Shown here: one piece after another, positions 6,633-15,165 of the stretch | Layout of the letters: every line of letters begins with the position of its first letter | How positions within the stretch are numbered: the stretch's first letter is position 1 | Assembly (NCBI GenBank): GCA_031278315.1 | Contig: JAITKS010000325.1 | Span: 1-21,522, forward strand | DNA length: 21,522 nt | Source: Planctomycetaceae bacterium | Lineage (GTDB): Bacteria > Planctomycetota > Planctomycetia > Pirellulales > Thermoguttaceae | Direction: 5' to 3' | Translations under genes and position numbers: made by a program | Notes under the pieces: model-generated | Databases searched by the model: none | Told to the model about the DNA's origin: nothing | The model's input: the letters and a program-made list of their open reading frames with translations, nothing else

Positions 6633-9600
6633 ATGATTGAGCCTGTTACGATCAATCTTCGTATTTTATCCCAAGATATGGGAATCCCGCAGGAACAAAT
6701 TCAAACAGTAGTTACTCTACTAGACGAAGGTTATCCTGTACCTTTTATTGCACGGTATCGTAAAGATATTACCGGTAATCTCGATGAGGATACTATTAGA
6801 TCTATTGCAGTAGATTTACGCCGGCGGCGGTCTATCGCCGAAAGAAAACAAGCTATCCTCAAAGCTATAGAGACTCTCGGAAAGCTAACTCCTGAACTCG
6901 ATACAAAAATACGACAGACACAATCCATAAAACAATTAGATGACCTCTATCTGCCTTTCAAACCAAAAAAACAAACACACGCAAATAACGCAAAAGAAAA
7001 AGGTCTCGACGAATTAGCAAACGAAATCCTTAAAGAAAAAATCGAACCCGAAAAACTAGACGAACACTCCGCTGCGTTTATAAATAATAATAAAAATATA
7101 AACTCCGGCGCAGATGCTCTATTCGGAGCAGGTAACATTATCGCTGAATCTCTAGCCGAAAATATTAACTTAATTCAAAAAATAAGAGAATTACTACGAA
7201 CTGACGGAAAACTAATTACAAAAAAAATCGAACCAAAAAATAATAAAAATAAAACTCAATTCGCAAACAATGAATCACAAAAAATAACTACACAAACTGA
7301 CAGCGTAAAAAATGAATCTAAAACAGAAATTATCGTTACAAATAATAACGATAAAAATGAATCGCAAAATACTACTAATGAAGAATCGCAAAATACTACT
7401 AATGAATCTCCAACAAATACCGCTACTAATATTGAAACCAACATTGAAGCTAATAATGATAAATCTAATGATAATGTTGCTGAAGAGATTGTTGAAAAAT
7501 CTAATATCGAATCTGAAATAAAATCTGAAATAAAATCTGATATTGATGCTGAAACTAAATCTGAAATTGACGTTGACGTGAAATCAGAATCAGATGTGAA
7601 ATCAGAATCGGATGTGAAATTAGAATCGGATGTGAAATCAGAATCAGACGTGAAATTAGAATCGGATGTGAAATCTGAATCTGACGTGAAATTAGAATCG
7701 GGTGTAACGGAAACAAATTCGGAATCTGCAACGTCAACAAAATTGATCGACACCGCAAACGAGATAACAGAACAATTTCAAGAATTACGTGAGGCAATTG
7801 TTGTCGATGTAGTAAAATCGGCGAAATCAAAAATTGCGTCGCGCAATAAGAAACAATCTCAGCCGTTGCAACAATCTCAGCAGCAGTCTCAATCTCAGCA
7901 GCAAAATCAGACTCAAGCTCAAAAGCAAAAGCAGCAGCAACAAAAAGTTAAAGAAGACGCAAAACGCCGCCGCGAAGAATTAAAAATAAAAGAACGCGAA
8001 CATTTTGAACATCAATTTGCAGACTTCTTTGACTATTCATGCTGCGCCGGCGACCTTCCGCCGCATAAAATTCTAACATTCAATCGCGGCGAGCGTGAAA
8101 AAGTTTTGCATATTACAATCGAAATCAACGAGGATAAAATTTTTGAATCGGTTCGCGATTTAGCCGTTCCGAAAAATCATAAGTTTGCTGACTTTTTATC
8201 CGGTTGTTTGAAAGATGCTATACATCGTATTCTCATACCTTCTCTTGCACAAGAGTTGCGGACAGATATGACAGAATATGCCGAAGATTATGCTTTGCGG
8301 ATTTCATCACGAAAGTTGCGTAGTCTTTTGTTGCAGCCGCCTCTTAATCGGAAACGTGTTTTGGCGATTGATCCGGGATTTAAACATGGTTGCAAAATTG
8401 TGTCTCTCGATGAGTTCGGTAACGTGCTAAGAATTGAGACCGTTTATCTTTCGGGCGGTTCTGAACATAAGACAAATTTCATTAAGAAGTTATCAGAGAT
8501 AGTCAAACAAAATAAAATTTCTGTTATTGCAATTGGTAACGGTATCGGAAGCCGTGAGGCGGAGTCGGCGGTTTCTACGTTAATATCTGATTATTTTGCG
8601 GACAGCGATATTTCTTATGCTATTGTCAACGAAACAGGTGTCGGAATGTATGCGACAAGTGCTGTTGCAAGAGAAGAATTGCCGAATTATGATACCGCAA
8701 CCCGCTCGGCAATATCAATCGGGCGAAGGCTTCAAGACCCGTTAAAAGAAATAGTCAAAATAGAACCGGAGAATCTCGGAATAGGAACTTATCAACATGA
8801 TATTAAAACAAAACAATTGCGTGAATCGCTTAATGAAATAATTGAATCGTGTGTTAATTTTGTTGGTGTAGATGTCAATTCGGCGGATCCTTCTTTGTTA
8901 CGTTATGTGTCTGGATTGAATAAATTTACGGCAAAGCGAATTTATGATTACAGATTAGATAATGGTCAATTCCGTTCTCGTGAAGAGCTTTTAAGAATTA
9001 GCGGAATTAGCGGAATAACATTTACGAGTTGTGCAGGTTTTTTGCGAATAAAAGGCGGGTCGAATCCGCTCGACGCAACTTGGATTCATCCTGAAAATTA
9101 TCACGTAGCAGTTAATTTGATAGAAACATTCGGTTTCAAATTAGATAACTTAAAATCGGCAGAAGGACGTCAAGAGTTAGCGAATAAAATTAACGATTTG
9201 AATGTTCCAGAGCTTTCATCAAAATATGCGTTGGAGTTTGGCATCGGTGTCAATGCGGTAACAGATATTTTGACAGAGTTATCCCGAATGGCTGTATCGA
9301 GTTGCGATCCGCGTGATTCTTTGCCGAAACCAATATTCAAACGCTGCATGTTGAAATTTGAAGATTTACGCGTTGGAATGGAACTTGTCGGCACGGTATT
9401 AAATATAGTTGATTTCGGCGTTTTTGTTGATATTGGATTACATGAACCGGGGTTAGTTCATATAAGTCAAATTTCGGATAAGTATATAAAGAACGCTTAT
9501 GAGAAAGTTGCAGTTAGCGATATTATTCAAACATGGGTAACAGAGCTAGATGAAAAACGGCGTCGAATCTCACTTACAATGTTACCGCCGGGTACGGTAA

Positions 9601-10373
9601 GGGAATCGAAACGGGACAATGATACTTCGGTTTCTGCAAACAATGCAGGGGCGGCAGGACAAGCAAATGAGAGAAGGCAATATCATTTAAGTCAAAGACG
9701 TGAATTGCGTAGAAATGTAAATCCATCGAGTCGGACAGGTGAATTAAATCGTCCTCAATCAACTGCATCTTCGGACGGTTCAACTGGAACACCGGAGACA
9801 ACAATGAAATCAACTAGATCACCAAGTCAATCATTTGAGAGCCGCCGTTCTGATAGTTCTGCCGCACCGCGTAGTGGACATTTCGGTGTACGGGGACAAA
9901 GAGTACAGCGTGATCAAAAGGTACAACGTGATCAAACTTCTCCTAACGGGCAACATGATAAACGAGGTCAGACGGCGGGACAAAAAGGAAGTGAATTAAC
10001 AACAGGACGAGTTGATAGAAAGTTTGGAAATCGAGGTATAGGTGTTGGTGCAAAGCAATCTATAGGTTCGGAACAAGGTGATCGAAACCGAAATTTCACG
10101 CAAGATCGGGCAAGTCGATTTAATAGAGATAATCAGAGAGAACGAAATTCTAACAATGAAAAACATACAAAAACGTACGTAGCAACTTCAAAATCAAGGG
10201 AATTAAAACCAATAACAGAAAAAATGAAACAAGGTAAAGAACCTTTACGCAGTTTCGGAGACCTAGCTCAATTATTGGGAAGAATACAAGTTGCTGACCC
10301 TGCCGAAGAAAAGAAACAAAAAAAATCAGCAACAAAAAATAAAGAAAATCAAACAACAAAAGAAAACAAATAA
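6633..10373 (+). CDS. tex: Tex-family S1 RNA-binding protein with large low-complexity insertion and tail
   Basis: Tex is a conserved cytoplasmic nucleic-acid-binding protein of about 770 residues in E. coli; this one has about 1246. The Tex N-terminal domain is clear (VTLLDEGYPVPFIARYRKDI, then LDDLYLPFKPKKQT). At about residues 200-454 a low-complexity insertion separates KLITKKIE from HFEHQFADFFDYS. It contains an acidic (DVKSES/DVKLES)7 array and a Gln-rich run near 408-439. The canonical core then resumes: YqgF/RNase H-like AIDPGFKHGCK (D580), helix-hairpin-helix DVNSADPSLLRYVSGL, CAGFLRIKGGSNPLD, and S1 domain at 915-983 (GTVLNIVDFGVFVDIG). A basic Arg/Gln/Asn/Ser tail of about 260 residues follows. 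I prefer the start at 6633 because homologues begin there; an in-frame ATG at 6567 would add 22 residues. Confidence 0.92.
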   Translation: MIEPVTINLRILSQDMGIPQEQIQTVVTLLDEGYPVPFIARYRKDITGNLDEDTIRSIAVDLRRRRSIAERKQAILKAIETLGKLTPELDTKIRQTQSIKQLDDLYLPFKPKKQTHANNAKEKGLDELANEILKEKIEPEKLDEHSAAFINNNKNINSGADALFGAGNIIAESLAENINLIQKIRELLRTDGKLITKKIEPKNNKNKTQFANNESQKITTQTDSVKNESKTEIIVTNNNDKNESQNTTNEESQNTTNESPTNTATNIETNIEANNDKSNDNVAEEIVEKSNIESEIKSEIKSDIDAETKSEIDVDVKSESDVKSESDVKLESDVKSESDVKLESDVKSESDVKLESGVTETNSESATSTKLIDTANEITEQFQELREAIVVDVVKSAKSKIASRNKKQSQPLQQSQQQSQSQQQNQTQAQKQKQQQQKVKEDAKRRREELKIKEREHFEHQFADFFDYSCCAGDLPPHKILTFNRGEREKVLHITIEINEDKIFESVRDLAVPKNHKFADFLSGCLKDAIHRILIPSLAQELRTDMTEYAEDYALRISSRKLRSLLLQPPLNRKRVLAIDPGFKHGCKIVSLDEFGNVLRIETVYLSGGSEHKTNFIKKLSEIVKQNKISVIAIGNGIGSREAESAVSTLISDYFADSDISYAIVNETGVGMYATSAVAREELPNYDTATRSAISIGRRLQDPLKEIVKIEPENLGIGTYQHDIKTKQLRESLNEIIESCVNFVGVDVNSADPSLLRYVSGLNKFTAKRIYDYRLDNGQFRSREELLRISGISGITFTSCAGFLRIKGGSNPLDATWIHPENYHVAVNLIETFGFKLDNLKSAEGRQELANKINDLNVPELSSKYALEFGIGVNAVTDILTELSRMAVSSCDPRDSLPKPIFKRCMLKFEDLRVGMELVGTVLNIVDFGVFVDIGLHEPGLVHISQISDKYIKNAYEKVAVSDIIQTWVTELDEKRRRISLTMLPPGTVRESKRDNDTSVSANNAGAAGQANERRQYHLSQRRELRRNVNPSSRTGELNRPQSTASSDGSTGTPETTMKSTRSPSQSFESRRSDSSAAPRSGHFGVRGQRVQRDQKVQRDQTSPNGQHDKRGQTAGQKGSELTTGRVDRKFGNRGIGVGAKQSIGSEQGDRNRNFTQDRASRFNRDNQRERNSNNEKHTKTYVATSKSRELKPITEKMKQGKEPLRSFGDLAQLLGRIQVADPAEEKKQKKSATKNKENQTTKENK
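7575..7700 (+). repeat. 18-bp in-frame minisatellite in tex, seven copies
   Basis: Seven contiguous 18-bp units have consensus gatgtgaaatcagaatcg and encode DVKSES or DVKLES (residues 315-356). The order is S, S, L, S, L, S, L, so a 36-bp higher-order unit is visible in the last six copies. Third-position changes (gac/gat, tca/tct/tcg) show that copies have diverged while the reading frame is kept. Confidence 0.9.
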
Positions 10374-10429
10374 ATCACAAAAGACAACTTCTAAAAAACT
10401 CGCATAAAATTTATTGGTAATGATGTAAT

Positions 10430-10497
10430 GAGATTTTGGTTTTCAAATTTATAATCTCAAAAAAATTGAAAAACAAATATTCTACTGATATATTACC
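10430..10497. repeat. dispersed repeat element, right half only
   Basis: Sequence from gagattttgg to the end motif ATATTCTACTGATATATTAC (10478-10497) closely parallels 21220-21285: both have an aattyataa-type stretch, ctcaaaaaaa, attgaaaa(a)caaa and then the terminal motif. No matching left end is obvious, so this looks like a truncated or diverged copy in the tex downstream gap. Confidence 0.55.
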
Positions 10498-10523
10498 ATT
10501 TTAAACATCACATTAATTTTCTT

Positions 10524-10550
10524 ATTAACAATTAACAATCAACATTAACA
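10524..10550 (+). repeat. heptanucleotide array upstream of the Rpn-family gene
   Basis: attaaca, attaaca, atcaaca and a 6-nt ttaaca run consecutively, ending 12 nt before the start at 10563. Period 7 matches the arrays before pyrG and comM. Confidence 0.6.
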
Positions 10551-10562
10551 AACTAATTTTTT

Positions 10563-11645
10563 ATGACCTATAAGCAACATGCGTCTTTATTCAATTTATC
10601 GGCTGATAATGCTGATAATAACAAGACTGATAATAAAAGTAATCAGCGTAAGTTTACGGATTGGCATCGTGCTTTTGCTAGCGCAATGCAACTTGAACTC
10701 AAGAAAACCGGCAATGAATTCGATTATAATACTGAATATCAATTGACATCACATGCTTACTATATTGACTTGTTTATCATTCGACACCTACCAGAGGATG
10801 AAAGTATATCGTTGATAAGGGAGGAGTTATTACGTTTTCTTGACTGTTTTTTGCATTTTACGTTTTGTGAGTACAAGTCGGTCAATGACACATTAACGAT
10901 TTATGATATTGATCGGTTAATAAGTTTGTGCCTCCAGTATTACATCGACCAAAACCAAATAATCGATATAGAAAACAAAAAAAACAAAGATAAAAAAACT
11001 AGACATATTTCTCGTGACGAAATTGCGGCGATGTTTATAGTTTCCCATTTTCCGCGAAAGGCATTGAAACAATTACCGGAAGGCTGGGGCGTTGAAAAAA
11101 TCGAACAGGGAGTTTATATTATAACTAAAGCTAATTTTCTTATATCAATTGTGGTGATAAGTGAATTACAAGAAGAATCATACAACTTGTTGACAATGTT
11201 AAAGTCTAAATTGTCAGAAGAGAGAGTTAAAAAAGTGCTGAAAGAATCACAACGCCATCCCAATGACGGCTTATGGGAAAGTCTTGCGTATGTACTATTG
11301 GAGAAAAATGTTGTTCTTAAAATTAAGAAAGGAGAATTGAAAATGAGTCAAGGATTAATTGAAGCAATCAGACAAACTCCATACGGAGCTAAAATGTTAA
11401 ATAGATATAGAACCGAAGATATAGCTAAAGGTAAAGCTGAAGGTTTAGCCGAAGGTATATCTAAAGGTAAAGCTGAAGGTAAAGCTGAAGCCATAATACG
11501 TTTTTTGAATAAACGGCTTGGAAACCCTTCAGCAAAATTACAAAAGCAAATCAGGGATGTCAAAGATATAAATGAACTCGATGAGCTTTTCGATTTTGCA
11601 ATAACTTGTGTATCACTTGGTGAATTTGCAACTGCGTTTAATTGA
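10563..11645 (+). CDS. Rpn-family PD-(D/E)XK nuclease / putative transposase with DUF4351-like C-terminus
   Basis: The 360-residue protein resembles the Rpn (recombination-promoting nuclease) or transposase_31 family: DNA nucleases that can be toxic and, in E. coli, act in phage defence. The core runs from KFTDWHRAFA to about residue 230. Asp69 in YIDLFIIRH and E103-Y-K105 in FCEYKSV fit the PD-(D/E)XK motif. A KGKAEG repeat linker covers about 288-308, then a DUF4351-like domain (RFLNKRLGNPSAKL to VSLGEFATAFN) shared with the gene at 1-339. M261 at 11343 has a strong Shine-Dalgarno eight bases upstream, whereas the main start at 10563 has none. That suggests a separate 100-residue C-terminal product. 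The N-terminal ~30 residues are Asn/Asp-rich and poorly conserved-looking. No IS ends were identified around it. Confidence 0.75.
   Translation: MTYKQHASLFNLSADNADNNKTDNKSNQRKFTDWHRAFASAMQLELKKTGNEFDYNTEYQLTSHAYYIDLFIIRHLPEDESISLIREELLRFLDCFLHFTFCEYKSVNDTLTIYDIDRLISLCLQYYIDQNQIIDIENKKNKDKKTRHISRDEIAAMFIVSHFPRKALKQLPEGWGVEKIEQGVYIITKANFLISIVVISELQEESYNLLTMLKSKLSEERVKKVLKESQRHPNDGLWESLAYVLLEKNVVLKIKKGELKMSQGLIEAIRQTPYGAKMLNRYRTEDIAKGKAEGLAEGISKGKAEGKAEAIIRFLNKRLGNPSAKLQKQIRDVKDINELDELFDFAITCVSLGEFATAFN
11328..11345 (+). promoter_or_regulatory. internal Shine-Dalgarno and in-frame start within the Rpn-family gene
   Basis: AAAGGAG at 11328-11334, then 8 nt, then ATG at 11343-11345 (Met261). It is the best Shine-Dalgarno match in the window and lies just before the repeat linker, at the same place and with the same spacing as in the paralogue at 39-54. 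Confidence 0.55.
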
Positions 11646-11669
11646 ATGTCAGAACAAATTCGTATGTAG

Positions 11670-11775
11670 TTAATTGTTGATAGTTGGATAGTGTGAAAGA
11701 ACGAATGTGTAAAATATTTATTCGTTACTTACAACTATTCAATATCAACAATTAATATCTAGTATCAACAATTAA
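11670..11775. repeat. inverted/direct 13-mer set downstream of the Rpn-family gene
   Basis: TTAATTGTTGATA (11670-11682) is exactly complementary to TATCAACAATTAA at 11743-11755 and again at 11763-11775. Additional pairing inside (aacgaat with attcgtt) would give a long hairpin ending soon after the gene. It may serve as a transcript end, though no clear T-run follows. Confidence 0.55.
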
Positions 11776-12133
11776 ATATACTTTTTCATATTTTCTGTAT
11801 TTTCTAAAAAAAAATTAATGAAAAATATCCTTATTCCCAAGAAGTTTTTTTAATTTATTTGAATTGAATTAAAGGTACTTCTGCATACTTATCAAAGATA
11901 CGCAATTATCTAAAAAATATGAAAAACAAAGGAAAATAAGTTTAATTTTTTTTGGAAAGAGCAGATATTCAATAAGGAACTTAAAATAACCGTTTGTAAT
12001 ATATCAGGGATTTTGTTTTTTATATTAGCTTGAAAGAGTGTCAGTATTTTTACTCGCAAATGTTTATCTCTAATCAGCAATAATTGCAAAACGATCAATA
12101 CTATTATTAGAGTCTCTTACATATTTTTCAAAG
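11776..12133. other. AT-rich gap upstream of priA
   Basis: I see no gene here. One single dispersed-repeat end (TGTAATATATCAGGGATTTT, 11995-12014) is present without an inverse partner nearby. A 62-codon minus-strand frame has no recognisable protein character. Confidence 0.5.
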
Positions 12134-14812
12134 ATGTGTCAATTAACTTTTTTTGAAGGTGAATTATCTGCTGAATCTGAAGTAATATCTACAGCGGAGA
12201 AGTTGCCGGATTGGGAATTGGATGATTTAGCGAATCGTTTGGTTGCACGAGTTGTATTTCCGGGCGGTTATGATGCTGTTCTTGATTATTTCGTTCCGGC
12301 TGAGCTTGAAGAGATAATAGAATCCGGCATGCGTGTAATGGCTCCGCTTGGCCGCGGGAATCGGCTAACGGTTGGATATTGTATTGATATTAAATTGTTA
12401 GGCGGCTTGCCGCACTTGAAAGATAAAAATCTGAAATCGATACAGTCAATAATTGACAATCGCCGTTTACTCGATGAAAACATGATTCGACTCACTCATT
12501 GGATTGCAAACGAGTATATTTGTCCGGTTGGTCAAGTGTTGGAAGCGATGTTACCGGCGGGTGTACGATCTAATGCGGGTAATCGGTTAGCTACGGTTTT
12601 ATACGTTACAGATAATGCTGACAAATTGATAGATTACATGAAACCAAAACATCTTGTACAAAGATTACAAGAACAGAAAAAATCTGTTGTTTCTATTCCG
12701 CAAACTGCCGCCGCCGATAGTAACAAGCCGAATCAAACCGAACCAATTCTGACTATTAAGCAACTTCATGTTTTGGAAACGTTACGAAACAGCAATCAGC
12801 CGCTAACTTCAGCTGAACTGCAAACTGTAGCTAAATGTTCCGCAGCACCAATAGATAACTTAAAACGATTAGGATTAATTCGGACAAAAACTATTCGGCG
12901 CGGAAAAACTAATTCTGAATTTGAATCTGATATTATAAAATTTCAAGCTGCGGAATTGCACAAATTAAATTCAGACCAAATTAACGCTATTACTAAAATA
13001 AACAGAGCTATCGAACTGCAACAGCATAAAATTTTTTTACTTCACGGAGTAACCGGCAGCGGTAAGACGGAAGTTTATATACAGTCAATTCAGAAAGTTG
13101 TATCGTATAATCGTCAAGCGATTGTTCTTGTGCCGGAGATAAGTCTTACGCCGCAGACTGTTGACAGATTTAAAAGCCGATTTAAAACCGTTGCAGTTTT
13201 ACATTCGCATTTAACAGATGCGGATAGACATCAACAATGGTCAACAATTGCAAGCGGTAAGATACAAGTTGTTGTTGGTGCGAGAAGTGCAATTTTTGCA
13301 CCGTTTCCTAATCTTGGTTTGATTGTAATTGACGAAGAGCATGAAAGCTCTTTTAAGCAAGGAACTGCGCCGCGTTATCATGCACGGGATGTCGCATGTA
13401 AGCGTGCTGAATTAGAAAATATTCCTTTAATTTTAGGTTCTGCTACGCCGTCTATGGAAACTTGGTATGCTGCGGCAATTTCAAAATCTAATGTGCAAGT
13501 TATAGATAAGTGTGTTAATGGGAATGAAAAATTTTCCAGCGGCGAATCAATTATCGTTACGAATAATACAAGTCAAGAGTTATCGAAACGGCAGTCTGAT
13601 ATTATACAAAATGCCGGTAATGATTTTTCGTTTTCGTACGAACTAATTGCGATGCCGTCTCGTGTAAAGGGATTAGATTTGCCAAGAGTTGAAATCGTTG
13701 ATCTGCGTGAAGAAGTACGCACGAAATTAACTTACGGTGCTATTCATAGACAGTTACATAAAGCAATTGAAGAGACAATAAAAGACAAAGGACAAGTAAT
13801 ATTGTTGCTGAATCGTCGAGGTTTTTCAACTCATATTCAATGTCCGTCGTGTGGAGAAGTTGTTAAGTGTGTTAAGTGTGATGTCTCGCTGACGCATCAT
13901 AAGACAGAAGAAATCGCTTTGTGTCATCATTGCGATTACAATATTCCTGCGCCGAATCGTTGTGATAAATGCGGATTTGTCGGGATTCGGTATCAGGGAT
14001 TCGGTACGCAGAAATTGGAAGTTGAGATAAGAAATCGTTTCCCGAATGTGTCAATATTGAGAATGGATACAGACACGATGCGGGGTCATGGTATGCATGA
14101 GAAAGCGTTAGCACAATTTCGAGATGAAAAAATTCAAATATTGATCGGTACGCAAATGATAGCTAAAGGACTTGATTTTCCAAACGTGACCCTTGTAGGT
14201 GTAATCAATGCTGATACCGCATTGCATTTGCCGGATTTCAGAGCGTCTGAACGTACTTTTCATTTGATTACGCAAGTTGCAGGCCGAACCGGAAGAAGTG
14301 AACGCGGCGGACGTGTAATTGTACAAACTTTCACGCCGGATCATCAAGCAATTCAGGCGGCTGCTGTTCACGATTATGCAAAATTCGTAAAACAAGAATT
14401 ACCTATACGAAAGTTATTAGGTTATCCGCCGTTTTCAAAAATGGTCAGAATTATTTTTAGAGGTGAAAATGAAAATCAAACTGCAATTTTCGCTAAAGAT
14501 TTCGCTCAAAAATTAAATTTAGCAATCGACTCGCAATTAGGATTTCAATCGTATCAGCAGGAATTATCGTTACAAAAAATTAGTGTCGAAAAACAAATAT
14601 CTAATTCGGAGACAGGCAAAAAATGGTGTAAAATTTTAGGTCCTGCGCCTGCTCCTTTTTCAAAATTACGAGGTATGTACAGATTTCATTTACATCTCTA
14701 CAGCACTGAAAAAGACAAATTGTTAATGATTGTCCGCAACACGTCGAAAACTATCAAAACGCCGAGCAATATCCAATGGATAATAGATGTTGACCCAATC
14801 GATATGTTGTAA
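12134..14812 (+). CDS. priA: primosomal replication restart helicase PriA
   Basis: PriA recognises stalled forks and reloads the replisome as a 3'-5' superfamily 2 helicase. This 892-residue protein (E. coli, 732) has the N-terminal 3'-end-binding domain (ARVVFPGGYDAVLDYFVP), Walker A LLHGVTGSGKTEVY (about 304-312), DEEH at about 400, LGSATPSMETW, and the zinc module of four CxxC pairs (CPSC, CVKC, CHHC, CDKC; about 569-612). Further motifs are IGTQMIAKGLDFPNV and QVAGRTGRSERGGRV (about 713). Extra length comes from a ~33-residue N-terminal extension, a linker near 195-215 and an insertion of about 45 residues near 455-500 before the ELIAMPSRVKG segment. No ribosome binding site is seen, but no other Met fits. 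It stands alone, with repeat-filled gaps on both sides. Confidence 0.96.
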   Translation: MCQLTFFEGELSAESEVISTAEKLPDWELDDLANRLVARVVFPGGYDAVLDYFVPAELEEIIESGMRVMAPLGRGNRLTVGYCIDIKLLGGLPHLKDKNLKSIQSIIDNRRLLDENMIRLTHWIANEYICPVGQVLEAMLPAGVRSNAGNRLATVLYVTDNADKLIDYMKPKHLVQRLQEQKKSVVSIPQTAAADSNKPNQTEPILTIKQLHVLETLRNSNQPLTSAELQTVAKCSAAPIDNLKRLGLIRTKTIRRGKTNSEFESDIIKFQAAELHKLNSDQINAITKINRAIELQQHKIFLLHGVTGSGKTEVYIQSIQKVVSYNRQAIVLVPEISLTPQTVDRFKSRFKTVAVLHSHLTDADRHQQWSTIASGKIQVVVGARSAIFAPFPNLGLIVIDEEHESSFKQGTAPRYHARDVACKRAELENIPLILGSATPSMETWYAAAISKSNVQVIDKCVNGNEKFSSGESIIVTNNTSQELSKRQSDIIQNAGNDFSFSYELIAMPSRVKGLDLPRVEIVDLREEVRTKLTYGAIHRQLHKAIEETIKDKGQVILLLNRRGFSTHIQCPSCGEVVKCVKCDVSLTHHKTEEIALCHHCDYNIPAPNRCDKCGFVGIRYQGFGTQKLEVEIRNRFPNVSILRMDTDTMRGHGMHEKALAQFRDEKIQILIGTQMIAKGLDFPNVTLVGVINADTALHLPDFRASERTFHLITQVAGRTGRSERGGRVIVQTFTPDHQAIQAAAVHDYAKFVKQELPIRKLLGYPPFSKMVRIIFRGENENQTAIFAKDFAQKLNLAIDSQLGFQSYQQELSLQKISVEKQISNSETGKKWCKILGPAPAPFSKLRGMYRFHLHLYSTEKDKLLMIVRNTSKTIKTPSNIQWIIDVDPIDML

Positions 14813-14927
14813 TTATATGATCTTCATACGTAAAATTTCAATTTTCGTTACAATAAATAAAACTGAAATGTAGAGACGCAAAGCCTTGCAGCTCTGCGGT
14901 GAATAAAAAATCGATATTCGAGTTTCG

Positions 14928-15143
14928 TTTTTTGACAGGATAACAAGATTACAGGATTGACAGAATTTTTAAATAATAAATTAAAAGAATCAAAACTTGA
15001 AATCATCTCTTAGTTGATTAGTGATTTGAACTTTAGAATCCGTGCTAATCTCCGCATGTGAACTAATCACTAACCACTATCCTGTTTATCCTGTAATCTT
15101 GTTTATCCTGTCAAAAAAAATATTCCGCTGATATATTACAAAT
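14928..15143. repeat. composite inverted-repeat region between priA and the next gene
   Basis: TTTTTTGACAGGATAACAAG (from 14928) is complementary, with one base difference, to the stretch ending cttgtttatcctgtcaaaaa (to 15118), giving arms of about 28 nt. A nested pair is formed by gattagtgatt and aatcactaa. The same right half contains spaced atcctgt units. A dispersed-element right end (ATTCCGCTGATATATTACA) lies at 15122-15140, about 25 nt before the start codon. Just upstream, 14873-14904 holds a degenerate palindrome around gtagagacgcaaagccttgc. No gene is visible in 14813-15165. Confidence 0.6.
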
Positions 15144-15165
15144 AACTTTATATTCACATATTCAC

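Noticed and set aside
7256..7753. 165-codon minus-strand frame with SDF(T)SDSN repeats
   Set aside because: It is the antisense of the DVKSES minisatellite in tex. The apparent protein repeat is a shadow of the coding-strand repeat.
11910..12098. 62-codon minus-strand frame upstream of priA
   Set aside because: Low-complexity hydrophobic and Lys/Ile-rich sequence in an AT-rich gap; no start signal and no family resemblance.
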